64,000 bases of DNA from positions 248,001 through 312,000 of the forward strand of contig JARUHJ010000001.1 in NCBI GenBank assembly GCA_029667085.1, in the 5' to 3' direction. This DNA comes from Deltaproteobacteria bacterium IMCC39524 (GTDB lineage Bacteria > Desulfobacterota > Desulfuromonadia > Desulfuromonadales > BM103). The position numbers and the translations under genes are program-made. This document shows positions 9,254 through 16,664 of this stretch, in pieces (the stretch's first letter is position 1; each line of letters begins with the position of its first letter). Below the pieces are notes generated by a model. That model did no database searches, was not told the DNA's origin, and was given only the letters and a program-made list of their open reading frames with translations.

Positions 9254-10876
9254 ATGAGCTTCAATCCAGGCGCCCTGATATCACGCTCCTTACCAACCAG
9301 TCTCAAAGCTCAGATGATCTGCTTGGTGTTTCTGTTAGTCTTTTCTCTCACCCTGATCGCCGGTGGTTTGTATACCGCGATGATAAGCGAAGTCCTCGAG
9401 GATCAGATTGGCAAGAGGGCATTACAGGTTTCACGTACCGTGGCACAATTGCCCATGGTCAAACATCAGATTGTCAAGCCTCGACCTGAAGGAAAGCTGC
9501 AGGCACTTGCTGAACAGATTCGTGAGGAAGTTGGTGCTGAATTCATCGTTATCGGCAACCGCGACGGCATTCGTTTCTCCCACCCGAAACCAGATAGACT
9601 TGGTAAAAAAATGGTCGGCGGTGACAATGCTCCGGCTCTTGAGCGTGGTGAATCCTATGTTTCACGAGCCGTGGGAACTCTCGGTCCGTCTATCCGGGGT
9701 AAAGTGCCGATCTTTGATGAGAGTGGAGGCATTGTCGGAGTCGTCTCTGTAGGCTATCTTCAGGAAAATGTGCGTGTCATCATCCATGACCATCAACTTA
9801 AAGTGGGGGTACTTGTCGGTGTCCTGGTTGTCTTCGGGATTCTTGGTGCCGTCAGCATCTCTAACCGTTTCAAGCGCGCGATATTTGACCTGGAGCCTGA
9901 GCAGATTGCCCGCCTGTTAACCGAACGTGAAACGATTATTGATTCGATCCGCGAGGGAGTTGTCGCCATTGATCGTCATGCAAAGGTCACCGTGGTCAAT
10001 CGGCAAGCTATTGTCATCCTTGGCAAAGATTCGGAGTCGCAAATTATTGGCCAACCAATCAAAGACGTCCTTCCGGGAGCAAAATTGAGCCGTATCCTCT
10101 CCGGAGGAGAGCAGAGACATGATCAGGAACTTGAAGTGAATGGAACCATCATGCTCATTAACACGGTACCGATGATTGAGCAGGATACAATTATCGGTGC
10201 TGTCGCCAGTTTTCGGCGCCGGGACGAACTTGACATACTCGCTAAGCAGTTCTCTCAAGTCAAAGAATACTCCGAAATGTTACGAGCCCAGACCCATGAA
10301 TACTCAAACAAACTCCACACTATTGCCGGGTTGATTCAGATCGACCATGATAAAGAGGCTCTGGAGTTGATCAGCCAGGAAACCGCGGGTTACCAAGGGT
10401 TGATTGCATTTCTCGCTAAGGCTGTACCCTTTCCGGTCCTGGCTGCTTTTATCCTCGGCAAGTACAACCACGCTCAAGAACTGCGCATCGAGTTCGAGAT
10501 CGACCCCGACAGCCAGCTTAAAGACGTGCCGTCTGAACTCAGCCGTGAAAAACTCGTAACCATCCTTGGCAACTTGCTCGACAATGCTTTTGACGCTGCT
10601 CTTCAGGGTGAGCATCAAGCAAAAGTCAAGCTGTCTATGACCGATGTCAGCAACGATCTGGTTTTCGAAGTCGAAGATTCAGGTGCAGGGGTGCCCGCAG
10701 AGAAAAGTGAACAGATCTTCGAAAGGGGCTTCACGACCAAGCAAAACGACCGTGGCCATGGACTCTACCTGGCGAGGAAAGCTCTCAGGGATCTTGGCGG
10801 TCAAATCACCCTGAGTGACAGTGATCTTGGCGGGGCTCTTTTCTCCGTATTCATCCCGAAACAAAGGAGGTTCTGA
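9254..10876 (+). CDS. CitA/DctS-type sensor histidine kinase
   Basis: 540 residues. Two membrane segments (about 22-42 and 178-198) flank a periplasmic sCache ligand domain. Its pattern FIVIGNRDGIRFSHPKPDRL..KKMVGGD is characteristic of CitA/DcuS carboxylate sensors. A cytoplasmic PAS domain follows (about 220-320), then a SpoOB-type H-box AQTHEYSNKLHTIAG with phospho-accepting H348. The HATPase domain has the N-box NLLDNAFDA, DSGAGVP and RGFTTKQNDRGHGLYL. It probably senses the carboxylate carried by tctCBA, which is divergent to it, and phosphorylates the regulator encoded 1 bp downstream. Confidence 0.93.
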   Translation: MSFNPGALISRSLPTSLKAQMICLVFLLVFSLTLIAGGLYTAMISEVLEDQIGKRALQVSRTVAQLPMVKHQIVKPRPEGKLQALAEQIREEVGAEFIVIGNRDGIRFSHPKPDRLGKKMVGGDNAPALERGESYVSRAVGTLGPSIRGKVPIFDESGGIVGVVSVGYLQENVRVIIHDHQLKVGVLVGVLVVFGILGAVSISNRFKRAIFDLEPEQIARLLTERETIIDSIREGVVAIDRHAKVTVVNRQAIVILGKDSESQIIGQPIKDVLPGAKLSRILSGGEQRHDQELEVNGTIMLINTVPMIEQDTIIGAVASFRRRDELDILAKQFSQVKEYSEMLRAQTHEYSNKLHTIAGLIQIDHDKEALELISQETAGYQGLIAFLAKAVPFPVLAAFILGKYNHAQELRIEFEIDPDSQLKDVPSELSREKLVTILGNLLDNAFDAALQGEHQAKVKLSMTDVSNDLVFEVEDSGAGVPAEKSEQIFERGFTTKQNDRGHGLYLARKALRDLGGQITLSDSDLGGALFSVFIPKQRRF

Positions 10877-10877
10877 G

Positions 10878-11567
10878 ATGGATTTCAGCGTGTTGATAGT
10901 TGAGGATGATCCTAAAATTGCGGAGATCCATCGACACTTTACCGAAAAAGTTGGCGGTTTCACCGTCGTTGGCCTTGCAGACAGCCTGGTAGATGCAGAA
11001 AAGATGTGTGAACTTTTCGAACCAGACCTGGTCTTGCTTGACCTGTATTTTCCCGATGGGCTAGGGACTGAGATACTCTGGCGAATTCGCGCCAGTCGTC
11101 AGGCCACTGATGTCATCCTGATCACGGCAGCAAAGGAGTTGGAACCATTGCAAGAGGCCATGCGCGGCGGGGTGTTTGACTACATTCTCAAGCCAGTCAT
11201 GTTCTCCCGCTTCAAGGAGGCCCTTGAGAGTTTTCGTGAACATCGTCGGAGCTTACAAACCGAGACCAGGCTCGACCAGAAGGATATTGACCGCCTCCTG
11301 CACCCCTACAAAGACAGTCAGCCTGGAGAACCAGCTCTGCCAAAGGGAATAGATGCATTTACATTGAATAAGGTTCAGGGAGTTTTCGAAAACCCGCACC
11401 CTGACGGTTTCAGTGCAGAGGAAGTCGGAGCCAAGATCGGAACCAGCCGCACGACCGCTCGTCGCTATCTCGAATATCTCACAGTCAATGGCCAGCTGAC
11501 TGCAGAGTTGATTTACGGTGCCGTCGGTCGTCCTGAGCGTAGATATTTTGTCCGCCGCGTGTCTTAA
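10878..11567 (+). CDS. CitB/DctR-type response regulator
   Basis: 229 residues: a receiver domain (phospho-acceptor D55 in LVLLDLYFPDG, acidic D10-D11 and the KPVMFSRF lysine) and a C-terminal winged-helix-like DNA-binding domain (GAKIGTSRTTARRYLEYL, about 182-199). This is the CitB/DpiA/DctR architecture that normally pairs with CitA-type kinases. The start is the ATG at 10878, with AAAGGAGG seven bases upstream; a longer in-frame extension to 10815 lies inside the kinase gene and is rejected. The likely target is the tctC promoter region. Confidence 0.93.
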   Translation: MDFSVLIVEDDPKIAEIHRHFTEKVGGFTVVGLADSLVDAEKMCELFEPDLVLLDLYFPDGLGTEILWRIRASRQATDVILITAAKELEPLQEAMRGGVFDYILKPVMFSRFKEALESFREHRRSLQTETRLDQKDIDRLLHPYKDSQPGEPALPKGIDAFTLNKVQGVFENPHPDGFSAEEVGAKIGTSRTTARRYLEYLTVNGQLTAELIYGAVGRPERRYFVRRVS

Positions 11568-11592
11568 CGACTTACCTTGAACCACGAAGATA

Positions 11593-11635
11593 GAAGGGGA
11601 CAGAAATCAATCTGTCCCCTTCGGGTTTTGTTTGT
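11593..11635 (+). terminator. Intrinsic terminator after the two-component operon
   Basis: GAAGGGGACAG (11593-11603) pairs with CTGTCCCCTTC (11612-11622) around an 8-base loop and is followed by GGGTTTTG. The AGGGGACAG palindrome is also a common REP-like repeat in Proteobacteria. A related half-copy (GGGGACTGTCCC) occurs near 48830. Confidence 0.75.
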
Positions 11636-11673
11636 CTGGTTTATCACGTCCATCTCCCCGCGCTACGTGGCTG

Positions 11674-11985
11674 TTATCTCTTTTGAAACTTCCTCACGTA
11701 TGCAAGCAACGCCACCATCTCCTGGGATTCCACAGAGATGAGTTTGCCGCCTAGAGCGTCACGAAGACAGGCGTTGATAATATCCTTAAGTTCTTCGTCG
11801 TTAAAATCTCCGATCATATCCAGGCCTTTGCCTTGAGAATGACAGGTTTGGCAGCTTTTCCCTTTGCTACCGAGTTCCGTAGATTCGAAAAGGGTTTTCC
11901 CCAGGCTTAAAGAGGGCGCCTCGTTTGCCTGGCCCTGAACAGCAAGCAAGAAGAACAGACTGAAGAAAAGGATCGATTTATTCAT
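11674..11985 (-). CDS. Small secreted monohaem cytochrome c
   Basis: 103 residues with a Sec signal peptide (MNKSILFFSLFFLLAVQGQA) and one haem-binding motif, CQTCH at 45-49. The following GLDMIGDF or the later SQEMVALL may give the axial methionine. It is a small periplasmic electron carrier, or resembles an SHP-type haem protein. It is convergent with the response regulator and has its own minus-strand promoter region. The redox partner is unknown. Confidence 0.85.
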   Translation of the reverse strand: MNKSILFFSLFFLLAVQGQANEAPSLSLGKTLFESTELGSKGKSCQTCHSQGKGLDMIGDFNDEELKDIINACLRDALGGKLISVESQEMVALLAYVRKFQKR

Positions 11986-12111
11986 GACGCTCTCCCTTAA
12001 ACCGTGTAAAATGAATGCGTTGCATAAACTGTCAATAGATTAGCGCGAATCCTGTTATTGGCAAGTTTCCCCAGAGTTTATTTGCATACGCACATTATTA
12101 GAGGTCGGCCT

Positions 12112-12420
12112 ATGAAAGTCAAACTTGTCATCAGTATCATTCTTATCTCTATTATGGTTCTTTTTGTTTATCTGAATACTGGTCTGGTCTCGATAAATTA
12201 CCTGGCAGGGTCGGTTGATGTCTCTCTCGCTCTCCTGGTTCTTTTTGCTTTTTCTGCAGGTCTAGCCATCGGCTGGCTGCTGAATAGTTACCTGCGTTTT
12301 TCCCGCAATCGCAAGAAATCGAAAGAAGAGGCCAGTCAACAAGCTGAACAGCCCATAACTGAGAGAGAGTCAGCAACATCCACCTCTGGAGAAATAAAAT
12401 CAGATGCGCAGCAAGATTAA
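12112..12420 (+). CDS. LapA (DUF1049)-like two-TM membrane protein
   Basis: 102 residues with two hydrophobic segments (about 2-19 and 38-63) and the family pattern VFVYLNTGLVSINYLAGSVDVSLALLVLFAFSAG in two parts, then a charged Lys/Glu/Ser-rich tail. In E. coli LapA acts with LapB in LPS assembly control; no lapB is visible here. I start at 12112 (MKVKLV), preceded by GAGGTCGG, rather than at an upstream in-frame ATG that would add a non-signal extension. The 3' end overlaps the next gene by 17 bp. Confidence 0.75.
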   Translation: MKVKLVISIILISIMVLFVYLNTGLVSINYLAGSVDVSLALLVLFAFSAGLAIGWLLNSYLRFSRNRKKSKEEASQQAEQPITERESATSTSGEIKSDAQQD

Positions 12421-12832
12421 TCCAATAGAGCAGCTTGTTAAGGATGCCATCAACAATGGTAAACCACTTACCGTTAAAGAGATCAAAGCTCTGCGTGCGG
12501 AAAGTCAAAAAACGTCAAGGATCTTCAAGGGCATTTTCTGGGGCGGTATTCTGATATTCAACCTGGCGCTCTGGGTGCCTTTGCCGATTCAGATCAATCA
12601 GACTCTCCTCTATCTGATCGCTTTTATTGCATTGGTGGTCGCACTTGCTGTGCCACTGCCAGGGCTCAGAAAGCATCAGGCGAGTCTTGAACTGCTTAAG
12701 GTGAACAAGCAGGGCCTTAAAAAGAAAACCGCCAGTGAGGCGGGCAGGGAGTATATCGATCAGGTCAAGCAGCAGGACAGGCCATTTATAAATGCCGAGT
12801 TTGAGCTCCTGGACGGCAGCAAGTGGACCTAG
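12404..12832 (+). CDS. Uncharacterised membrane protein
   Basis: 142 residues. A basic N-terminal cytoplasmic helix (MRSKINPIEQLVKDAINNG..KEIKALRAES) is followed by two membrane helices (about 44-58 and 66-84) and a charged C-terminal domain. I do not recognise the family. It overlaps the end of the LapA-like gene by 17 bp, so the two are translationally linked and may act together in the envelope. Its TAG stop lies at the left boundary of the palindromic element starting at 12831. Confidence 0.65.
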   Translation: MRSKINPIEQLVKDAINNGKPLTVKEIKALRAESQKTSRIFKGIFWGGILIFNLALWVPLPIQINQTLLYLIAFIALVVALAVPLPGLRKHQASLELLKVNKQGLKKKTASEAGREYIDQVKQQDRPFINAEFELLDGSKWT

Positions 12833-12994
12833 CAGCCTGTCAGACAATCAATAAGCTGGCTGCAAATTCGTTTGTTTGGCCCATATTTCAGCTCCTTTTC
12901 GACCAATAGCTACGGCTATTACTCTCAAATGAGCTAAAATCTGATCTCAAACGACCAAATTTTCGCTTCAGCCCTGATTGTCCGACAGACTGCT
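12831..12994. mobile_element. 164-bp palindromic (MITE-like) element
   Basis: The ends are a 20-bp inverted repeat with two mismatches (12831-12850 against 12975-12994, core CTGTCRGACAATCA). The two halves stay complementary with mismatches up to the perfect centre AATAGCTACGGCTATT (12905-12920), so the single strand would fold into one long hairpin. The left end coincides with the stop codon of the preceding gene. No coding capacity. The structure fits a non-autonomous transposon-like repeat. Confidence 0.75.
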
Positions 12995-13070
12995 AGAAGG
13001 CGAATAGCGCTCAGTTCTGGCTGCTAGATACATGTTCGTAAAATCTTGTTCATGGAGGAGGTTGGGGGAC

Positions 13071-13190
13071 ATGAAGAAGCGTTATGTTGCACTTGCAGTG
13101 GTTGCCGGGCTTGGTCTTGCGGCCATTTTCTTTTTGTTCACTCTCGATCTGTCCTCCTTTTGGGACGGGGTCTGTGAAGCCTTTACCTGA
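13071..13190 (+). CDS. 39-residue small membrane protein
   Basis: The frame from the ATG at 13071 encodes 39 residues: a basic start (MKKRYVA), one hydrophobic helix (VVAGLGLAAIFFLFTL) and a short polar tail ending in WDGVCEAFT. The upstream GGAGGAGG at about 13055-13062 is a strong ribosome site. A single cysteine lies in the tail. No family is recognised. A longer overlapping frame in another phase lacks a ribosome site and is not supported. Confidence 0.6.
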   Translation: MKKRYVALAVVAGLGLAAIFFLFTLDLSSFWDGVCEAFT

Positions 13191-13258
13191 AAGCCAAGAT
13201 AACAAGACGGGTTCCGTCTTATCTGGATTGAAACTTATTTATTGTCATCGGGGACCCT

Positions 13259-13762
13259 ATGAACCACAAAATTGTACATAGCCAGAATATATCCAAGAAT
13301 TGCCTCGTCTGCGGCGTTGATAATGCTTTTGGCCTTAAAACCCGCTTTTACGAGACAGAGGGCAATGAGCTCATCGCCGTGTTTACCCCGCTCAATGAGC
13401 ATCAGAGCTATCCCAATGTGATGCATGGTGGTATCTCTGCGACAATCCTCGATGAAGTTATCGGCCGTGCAATCATGATGACAACAGACAGCAACACTTT
13501 TGGTGTGACTGTCAATCTCAACGTTCGCTATAAAAAACCGGTTCCTCTTGGTTCAGAGTTGAAGGCGGTCAGCCGCATTAGCAAGGATCGTGGGCGTATT
13601 TTTGAGGGGACGGGAGAGCTTTACCTGCCTGATGGTGAGATCGCGGTGGAGGCAGAAGGCAAGTATATGAAGCGCCGTCTCGATCAAATTACGACAGAAG
13701 ATTTTACTGCTAACGAGTGGTTTGTCGCAGAGGGTGATTTGCCGGAAGAGATAACTTTTTGA
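13259..13762 (+). CDS. PaaI/4HBT hotdog-fold thioesterase
   Basis: 167 residues with a hotdog fold: NVMHGGISATILDEVIGRAI (about 58-77) holds the HGG motif and the catalytic acid (D71 or E72), followed by FGVTVNLNVRYKKPVPLGSE. The family hydrolyses acyl-CoA or acyl-ACP esters in the cytoplasm; the substrate is not predictable. An N-terminal CLVCG pair (about 16-20), common in the UPF0152/hotdog subgroup, may bind metal. It stands alone, with no gene for more than 600 bp downstream. Confidence 0.85.
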   Translation: MNHKIVHSQNISKNCLVCGVDNAFGLKTRFYETEGNELIAVFTPLNEHQSYPNVMHGGISATILDEVIGRAIMMTTDSNTFGVTVNLNVRYKKPVPLGSELKAVSRISKDRGRIFEGTGELYLPDGEIAVEAEGKYMKRRLDQITTEDFTANEWFVAEGDLPEEITF

Positions 13763-13962
13763 GGGTCAGTAAGAATTACGTAAATCTGTTAATCTGAATA
13801 GCCGTCTTATTGAACGCTATCAATCGGAAGCCGAGGAAACCTCTTTTAGACCCTGTTCCTTAGCGATAAGACATTTTTTTTGTTGCTAAAGCATGCAAAG
13901 ATTGAGCGAGATGTTAAAGTGAAATTAGGGTGAACAAATAACTGTTTGCCTCCTGAATAGAA

Positions 13963-14010
13963 TTGCCCCGTAGACCTCTTCCCCCTCCTTAGGCTATGGG
14001 GCTTTTTTCT
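13963..14010 (+). terminator. GCCCC/GGGGC hairpin, copy 1 of a two-copy family
   Basis: TTGCCCC (13963-13969) pairs with GGGGCT near 13998-14003, followed by a T-run (TTTTTT). The loop contains CTCTTCCCCCTCC. The element at 20622-20668 shares stem, loop pattern CTCTNCCNCCT and T-run, so the two form a repeated terminator-like family. It could end transcription of the thioesterase gene 200 bp upstream. Confidence 0.65.
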
Positions 14011-14027
14011 TAGATGCCAAAACATAC

Positions 14028-14150
14028 GGGACGAAAACAGGCTTCTTGTTGATACAGGTATTTAGGAAGCTATTTGTTTTACAAAATCATGGCCACCAGG
14101 GTTCGATCCTTGGCGGCCATTTCTTATTGGTTAGAAGCCTCAGCGAAAAT
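14028..14150 (+). repeat. GGCCACC-hairpin repeat, copy A
   Basis: Matches the reverse complement of the 62575-62705 copy almost end to end: the GACGAAAA..GGCTTCTTGTTGATA block, TATTTAGGAAGCTATTTGTT, ACAAAATCATGGCC, then the hairpin at 14089-14120 (12-bp stem, loop GTTCGAT), then a T-rich tail. It lies in a 530-bp gene-free gap; the riboswitch of the next gene begins 144 bp later. Confidence 0.8.
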
Positions 14151-14293
14151 TTCTCACAAGTACTCTTAATGACACGGATATTTCAGTAAGTACTTGAAAA
14201 ATAGACGTATTATCTTTGTTAGGCATTGACAGGACAACTATGTCTGTGGCAGGTTAAACATAAGTTGCACGCCATAAACAAACCTTCGGGCTT

Positions 14294-14382
14294 GTCTGAA
14301 AAAGGCAAATCCATCGAAAGATGGAGACGCAAAATTACCGGTCTACAGGGCTTCGGTCCCAGGATGGCGGAATTACCAGATG
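14294..14382 (+). ncRNA. GEMM-I riboswitch aptamer (c-di-GMP-I class or its cGAMP variant)
   Basis: The GEMM-I core is present in order: AAGGCAAATCC, a P2 hairpin closed by a GAAA tetraloop (CCATC-GAAA-GATGG), GACGCAAAATTACCGG, a variable P3 hairpin (CAGGGCTTCGGTCCC), and the conserved 3' strand GGATGGCGGAATTACCAGA. By eye, the base aligned to G20 of the V. cholerae Vc2 aptamer is G, which would favour c-di-GMP, but this alignment is not decisive. A terminator-like hairpin follows 30 bases later. Confidence 0.85.
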
Positions 14383-14411
14383 CGCGAAAAAACTCTATCA
14401 CCCCTCTCTAC

Positions 14412-14433
14412 AGAACCTGATCGGTTCTTCTTT
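14412..14433 (+). terminator. Riboswitch expression-platform hairpin
   Basis: AGAACC (14412-14417) pairs with GGTTCT (14423-14428), followed by TCTTT. It lies between the GEMM-I aptamer and the chosen start at 14455, as a conditional terminator would. The T-run is short, so termination would be weak; sequestering the translation start is an alternative. Confidence 0.5.
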
Positions 14434-14454
14434 CCACATTCAATCCTCTGCCGC

Positions 14455-15279
14455 ATGGTGGTGCTGTTGGCTCTGGTTCTGCCCTGTTTGCTGTGGGGAA
14501 CGAATCTGCGGGCCGAGTCGATTACCGATTTGCCCTCTGAATTCGGTACAGTTGTCTACCAGACGCAAGGCAGTGCCCCCGCGCAATTGTTCATCATCGC
14601 CAACAGTCATCGCAGCATGATCAGCGGTGCCAACGGTGACGCCACACTGCAGGCACAGGTTCAGACCTTCCAGATTTGTGAATGGCTGATCCGTCGTCGG
14701 CCTGTTGCCATGTTGCTTCCTGAAGGATTTTTCGGTAACCGCCCCGCCACTAATCCGGCTGCAGGCCCCGACGAGTGGCTCGATAGCGCGACGCTGACAC
14801 GATGGTTGGCTGATACTTCGAGCTTCGTTAATGCTGAACTTCTGCTTCATCAACAATATGGCATCAACCTCAAGCAGGTTGAAGACCGTGTGCTTTATCA
14901 AAAGGTACGTGATGCCATCCTTACCAGTCAGGTCGACGACACCCAGCAGGGGTTGATCCTCGACGGTCAGATTGAATCTCTGCAGAAACGCCGTTCAGCC
15001 GCGATTCTGCAAAGAGCGAAGGCTCTATCGCAGTCTAACAGCCAGAACAGTGATGTGCCGCAGAGCTCTATTCTGACCATTGGCCTGGCCCATCTCTATG
15101 ACATTCTGGAAGTTATCGAATCAGACGAAATTCAAACCCCGGCTAATGACATAGCTGGAGTAAACCTTTCGTATGTTCCGGTATCGTCGACTTCTGACAA
15201 GCGTTCTGTCGGCATTACCGTCATCGTCCCTCAAAGCCTCCTCGAAAGCCTGCCTCTGGTATCTGACAATCGCACCTGA
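14455..15279 (+). CDS. Riboswitch-controlled secreted protein, TraB/ChaN-like fold (tentative)
   Basis: 274 residues from the ATG at 14455, which gives a clean Sec signal (MVVLLALVLPCLLWGTNLRA). An ATG 25 codons upstream lies in the riboswitch 3' end and is disfavoured. The mature part has LFIIANSHRSMISG early, VAMLLPEGFFG about 55 residues later and ILTIGLAHLYDILEVI near the end. This His..Glu..GxxH layout resembles TraB/GumN and ChaN/EreA-type proteins. The similarity is loose and the activity unknown. The upstream GEMM-I riboswitch indicates control by a cyclic dinucleotide, so a role in surface or biofilm behaviour is plausible. Confidence 0.6.
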   Translation: MVVLLALVLPCLLWGTNLRAESITDLPSEFGTVVYQTQGSAPAQLFIIANSHRSMISGANGDATLQAQVQTFQICEWLIRRRPVAMLLPEGFFGNRPATNPAAGPDEWLDSATLTRWLADTSSFVNAELLLHQQYGINLKQVEDRVLYQKVRDAILTSQVDDTQQGLILDGQIESLQKRRSAAILQRAKALSQSNSQNSDVPQSSILTIGLAHLYDILEVIESDEIQTPANDIAGVNLSYVPVSSTSDKRSVGITVIVPQSLLESLPLVSDNRT

Positions 15280-15552
15280 TTTGCGATTTGTATCTCCTGT
15301 TGAGCCGGGGTCCTTGCCGTACCAGAAAGCGTCTGCACCCTCACAGTTTGTTCCAAAACACTTCAAACTTAAAAATCCCTTTCTTGCAACTTTGTGCTAA
15401 TTGACACTGGTTTTACCTCTGATAATCCTTGTACGCAGGGCATAAGATCGAGCAAAAGTTGTTTTTACCAAAGCTCCAAGCTGTTGCCCTGGGCATGGGG
15501 CTCATTGCTTGTCATCTCTTAAATAGAGAGTTGACAAACTGAAGGGAGAAGA

Positions 15553-15999
15553 ATGATGAAACGAACTATCTACACCACAGCCATGGTCTCCATTGCGGGC
15601 CTGCTGCTTGCGGGTTTGGCTATGGGCAGCGGAATGGACGCAAAAGATGCCGGGAGTTCGGCTGTCGAGGGCCACATGGAAGGCACGGCCATGGAGGCGA
15701 CAACCCAAGAAATGGCTGCTCAACCCCTTAATGTGGATCAGGTTAGAGAGTTACAGAAGTTACTCAATGACCAGGGTTACATCGTCGGAGAACCTGACGG
15801 CATGATCGGGTCGAGTACCACCGAAGCGATCCGGCAGTTCCAGATCGATAACCAGCTGACCAGCAGCGGGACTCCTGATCCTGAAACGCTGCGGCTCCTG
15901 TCACCAGACGTCGAGAAGCAAGAGTTCTTCGGTCTTGCACCTGAATATGGTGAGCAGGAAGGGATGATGGAAGAGGCGCCCAAGAAGTTGGATTACTAA
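15553..15999 (+). CDS. Secreted peptidoglycan-binding (PGB_1) domain protein
   Basis: 148 residues. An N-terminal signal (about 1-25, TTAMVSIAGLLLAGLAMG) is followed by a Met/Ala/Glu-rich linker and one PG_binding_1 domain (VDQVRELQKLLNDQGYIVGE, then DGMIGSSTTEAIRQFQ). No catalytic domain is attached, so it would anchor to or sense the wall. GGGAGAAG precedes the double ATG; either may be used. Repeat copy B lies directly after the stop and probably acts as its terminator. The 273 bp upstream hold nothing recognisable. Confidence 0.82.
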   Translation: MMKRTIYTTAMVSIAGLLLAGLAMGSGMDAKDAGSSAVEGHMEGTAMEATTQEMAAQPLNVDQVRELQKLLNDQGYIVGEPDGMIGSSTTEAIRQFQIDNQLTSSGTPDPETLRLLSPDVEKQEFFGLAPEYGEQEGMMEEAPKKLDY

Positions 16000-16000
16000 A

Positions 16001-16115
16001 CTCAGCCATATCAGAGACATTTAGGAAGCTGATTAATAAACAAAGCTAAGGCCACCTGGAACAATTCTGGGTGGCCGTTTTCTTTTATGTCAGGATCAGC
16101 GAGGATATTGTCTGT
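16001..16115 (+). repeat. GGCCACC-hairpin repeat, copy B
   Basis: Shares CATTTAGGAAGCTGATTAAT and ACAAAGCTAAGGCC with the family consensus. The hairpin at 16050-16076 pairs GGCCACC with GGTGGCC, and the tail TTTTCTTTTATGTCAGGATCAG matches copies C and I. It begins 2 bp after the PGB_1 gene stop. The 5' arm (CACGACTTCTG) is missing or diverged. Confidence 0.75.
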
Positions 16116-16243
16116 TCTTTGAAGAGAATTACTGAAATTCAACAATCTGGAGACTTGACATTGTAAAGTTACCGTTTGGTTGTATTATTTAAAATTGGAA
16201 ATGTACAGTTTGAATTTAAACTCAATTGAAAAGGAGGAAGTTT

Positions 16244-16651
16244 ATGCTAAAGAAACTCATGCGTCCGGTAAGTCTTCTTTTGGTTGTTTCATTCTGTTTA
16301 CTTAACTTTAATGTCCCCAATGCACAGGCGAAGATGGTCGGTACGGATGCCATGATCGCAGAGCAGCAGGCATTAGACCAACAGGCTCAGGTTGCTGACT
16401 TCATGGCACGAGAAGATGTAAAGCAGATAATGACTGAGTATGGGGTTGATCCTGTCGAAGCCCAACAGAGGGTTGACAGCCTTTCGGATGAAGAATTAGC
16501 TAGCCTGGCTAGTTCCATAGATCAATTGCCTGCTGGTGCCGGTGGTGTTGGCGCAGTCGTCGGTGCGGTAGTATTAATCTTCCTGGTCTTACTTATTACT
16601 GACCTTGTCGGTTTAACACATGTTTTTCCTTTCGTTAACCACTCACGGTAA
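16244..16651 (+). CDS. PA2779-family (DUF6627) membrane protein
   Basis: 135 residues. An N-terminal signal (about 1-29, ending PNAQA) is followed by a helical region with many Gln, REDVKQIMTEYGVDPVEAQQRVDSLS, and one C-terminal membrane helix (GGVGAVVGAVVLIFLVLLITDLVGL). This layout and the neighbouring PA2778-type peptidase fit the PA2779 family, whose function is unknown. The start is the ATG at 16244 with AAGGAGG at 16231-16237; an upstream TTG frame start overlaps that ribosome site and is rejected. Confidence 0.8.
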   Translation: MLKKLMRPVSLLLVVSFCLLNFNVPNAQAKMVGTDAMIAEQQALDQQAQVADFMAREDVKQIMTEYGVDPVEAQQRVDSLSDEELASLASSIDQLPAGAGGVGAVVGAVVLIFLVLLITDLVGLTHVFPFVNHSR

Positions 16652-16664
16652 GTGTAAACAGGGT

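Noticed and set aside
14089-14120. tRNA 3' half (GGTTCGATCC followed by TTGGCGGCCA)
   Set aside because: The TTCGAT loop and stem look like a T-arm, but there is no D-arm or anticodon arm upstream and the same hairpin recurs in several gaps with changed loops. It belongs to the GGCCACC repeat family.
14380-14454. Upstream start of the riboswitch-controlled gene at 14380
   Set aside because: The ATG lies within the 3' strand of the GEMM-I aptamer and precedes the expression-platform hairpin. Starting there would bury the signal peptide behind 25 polar residues.
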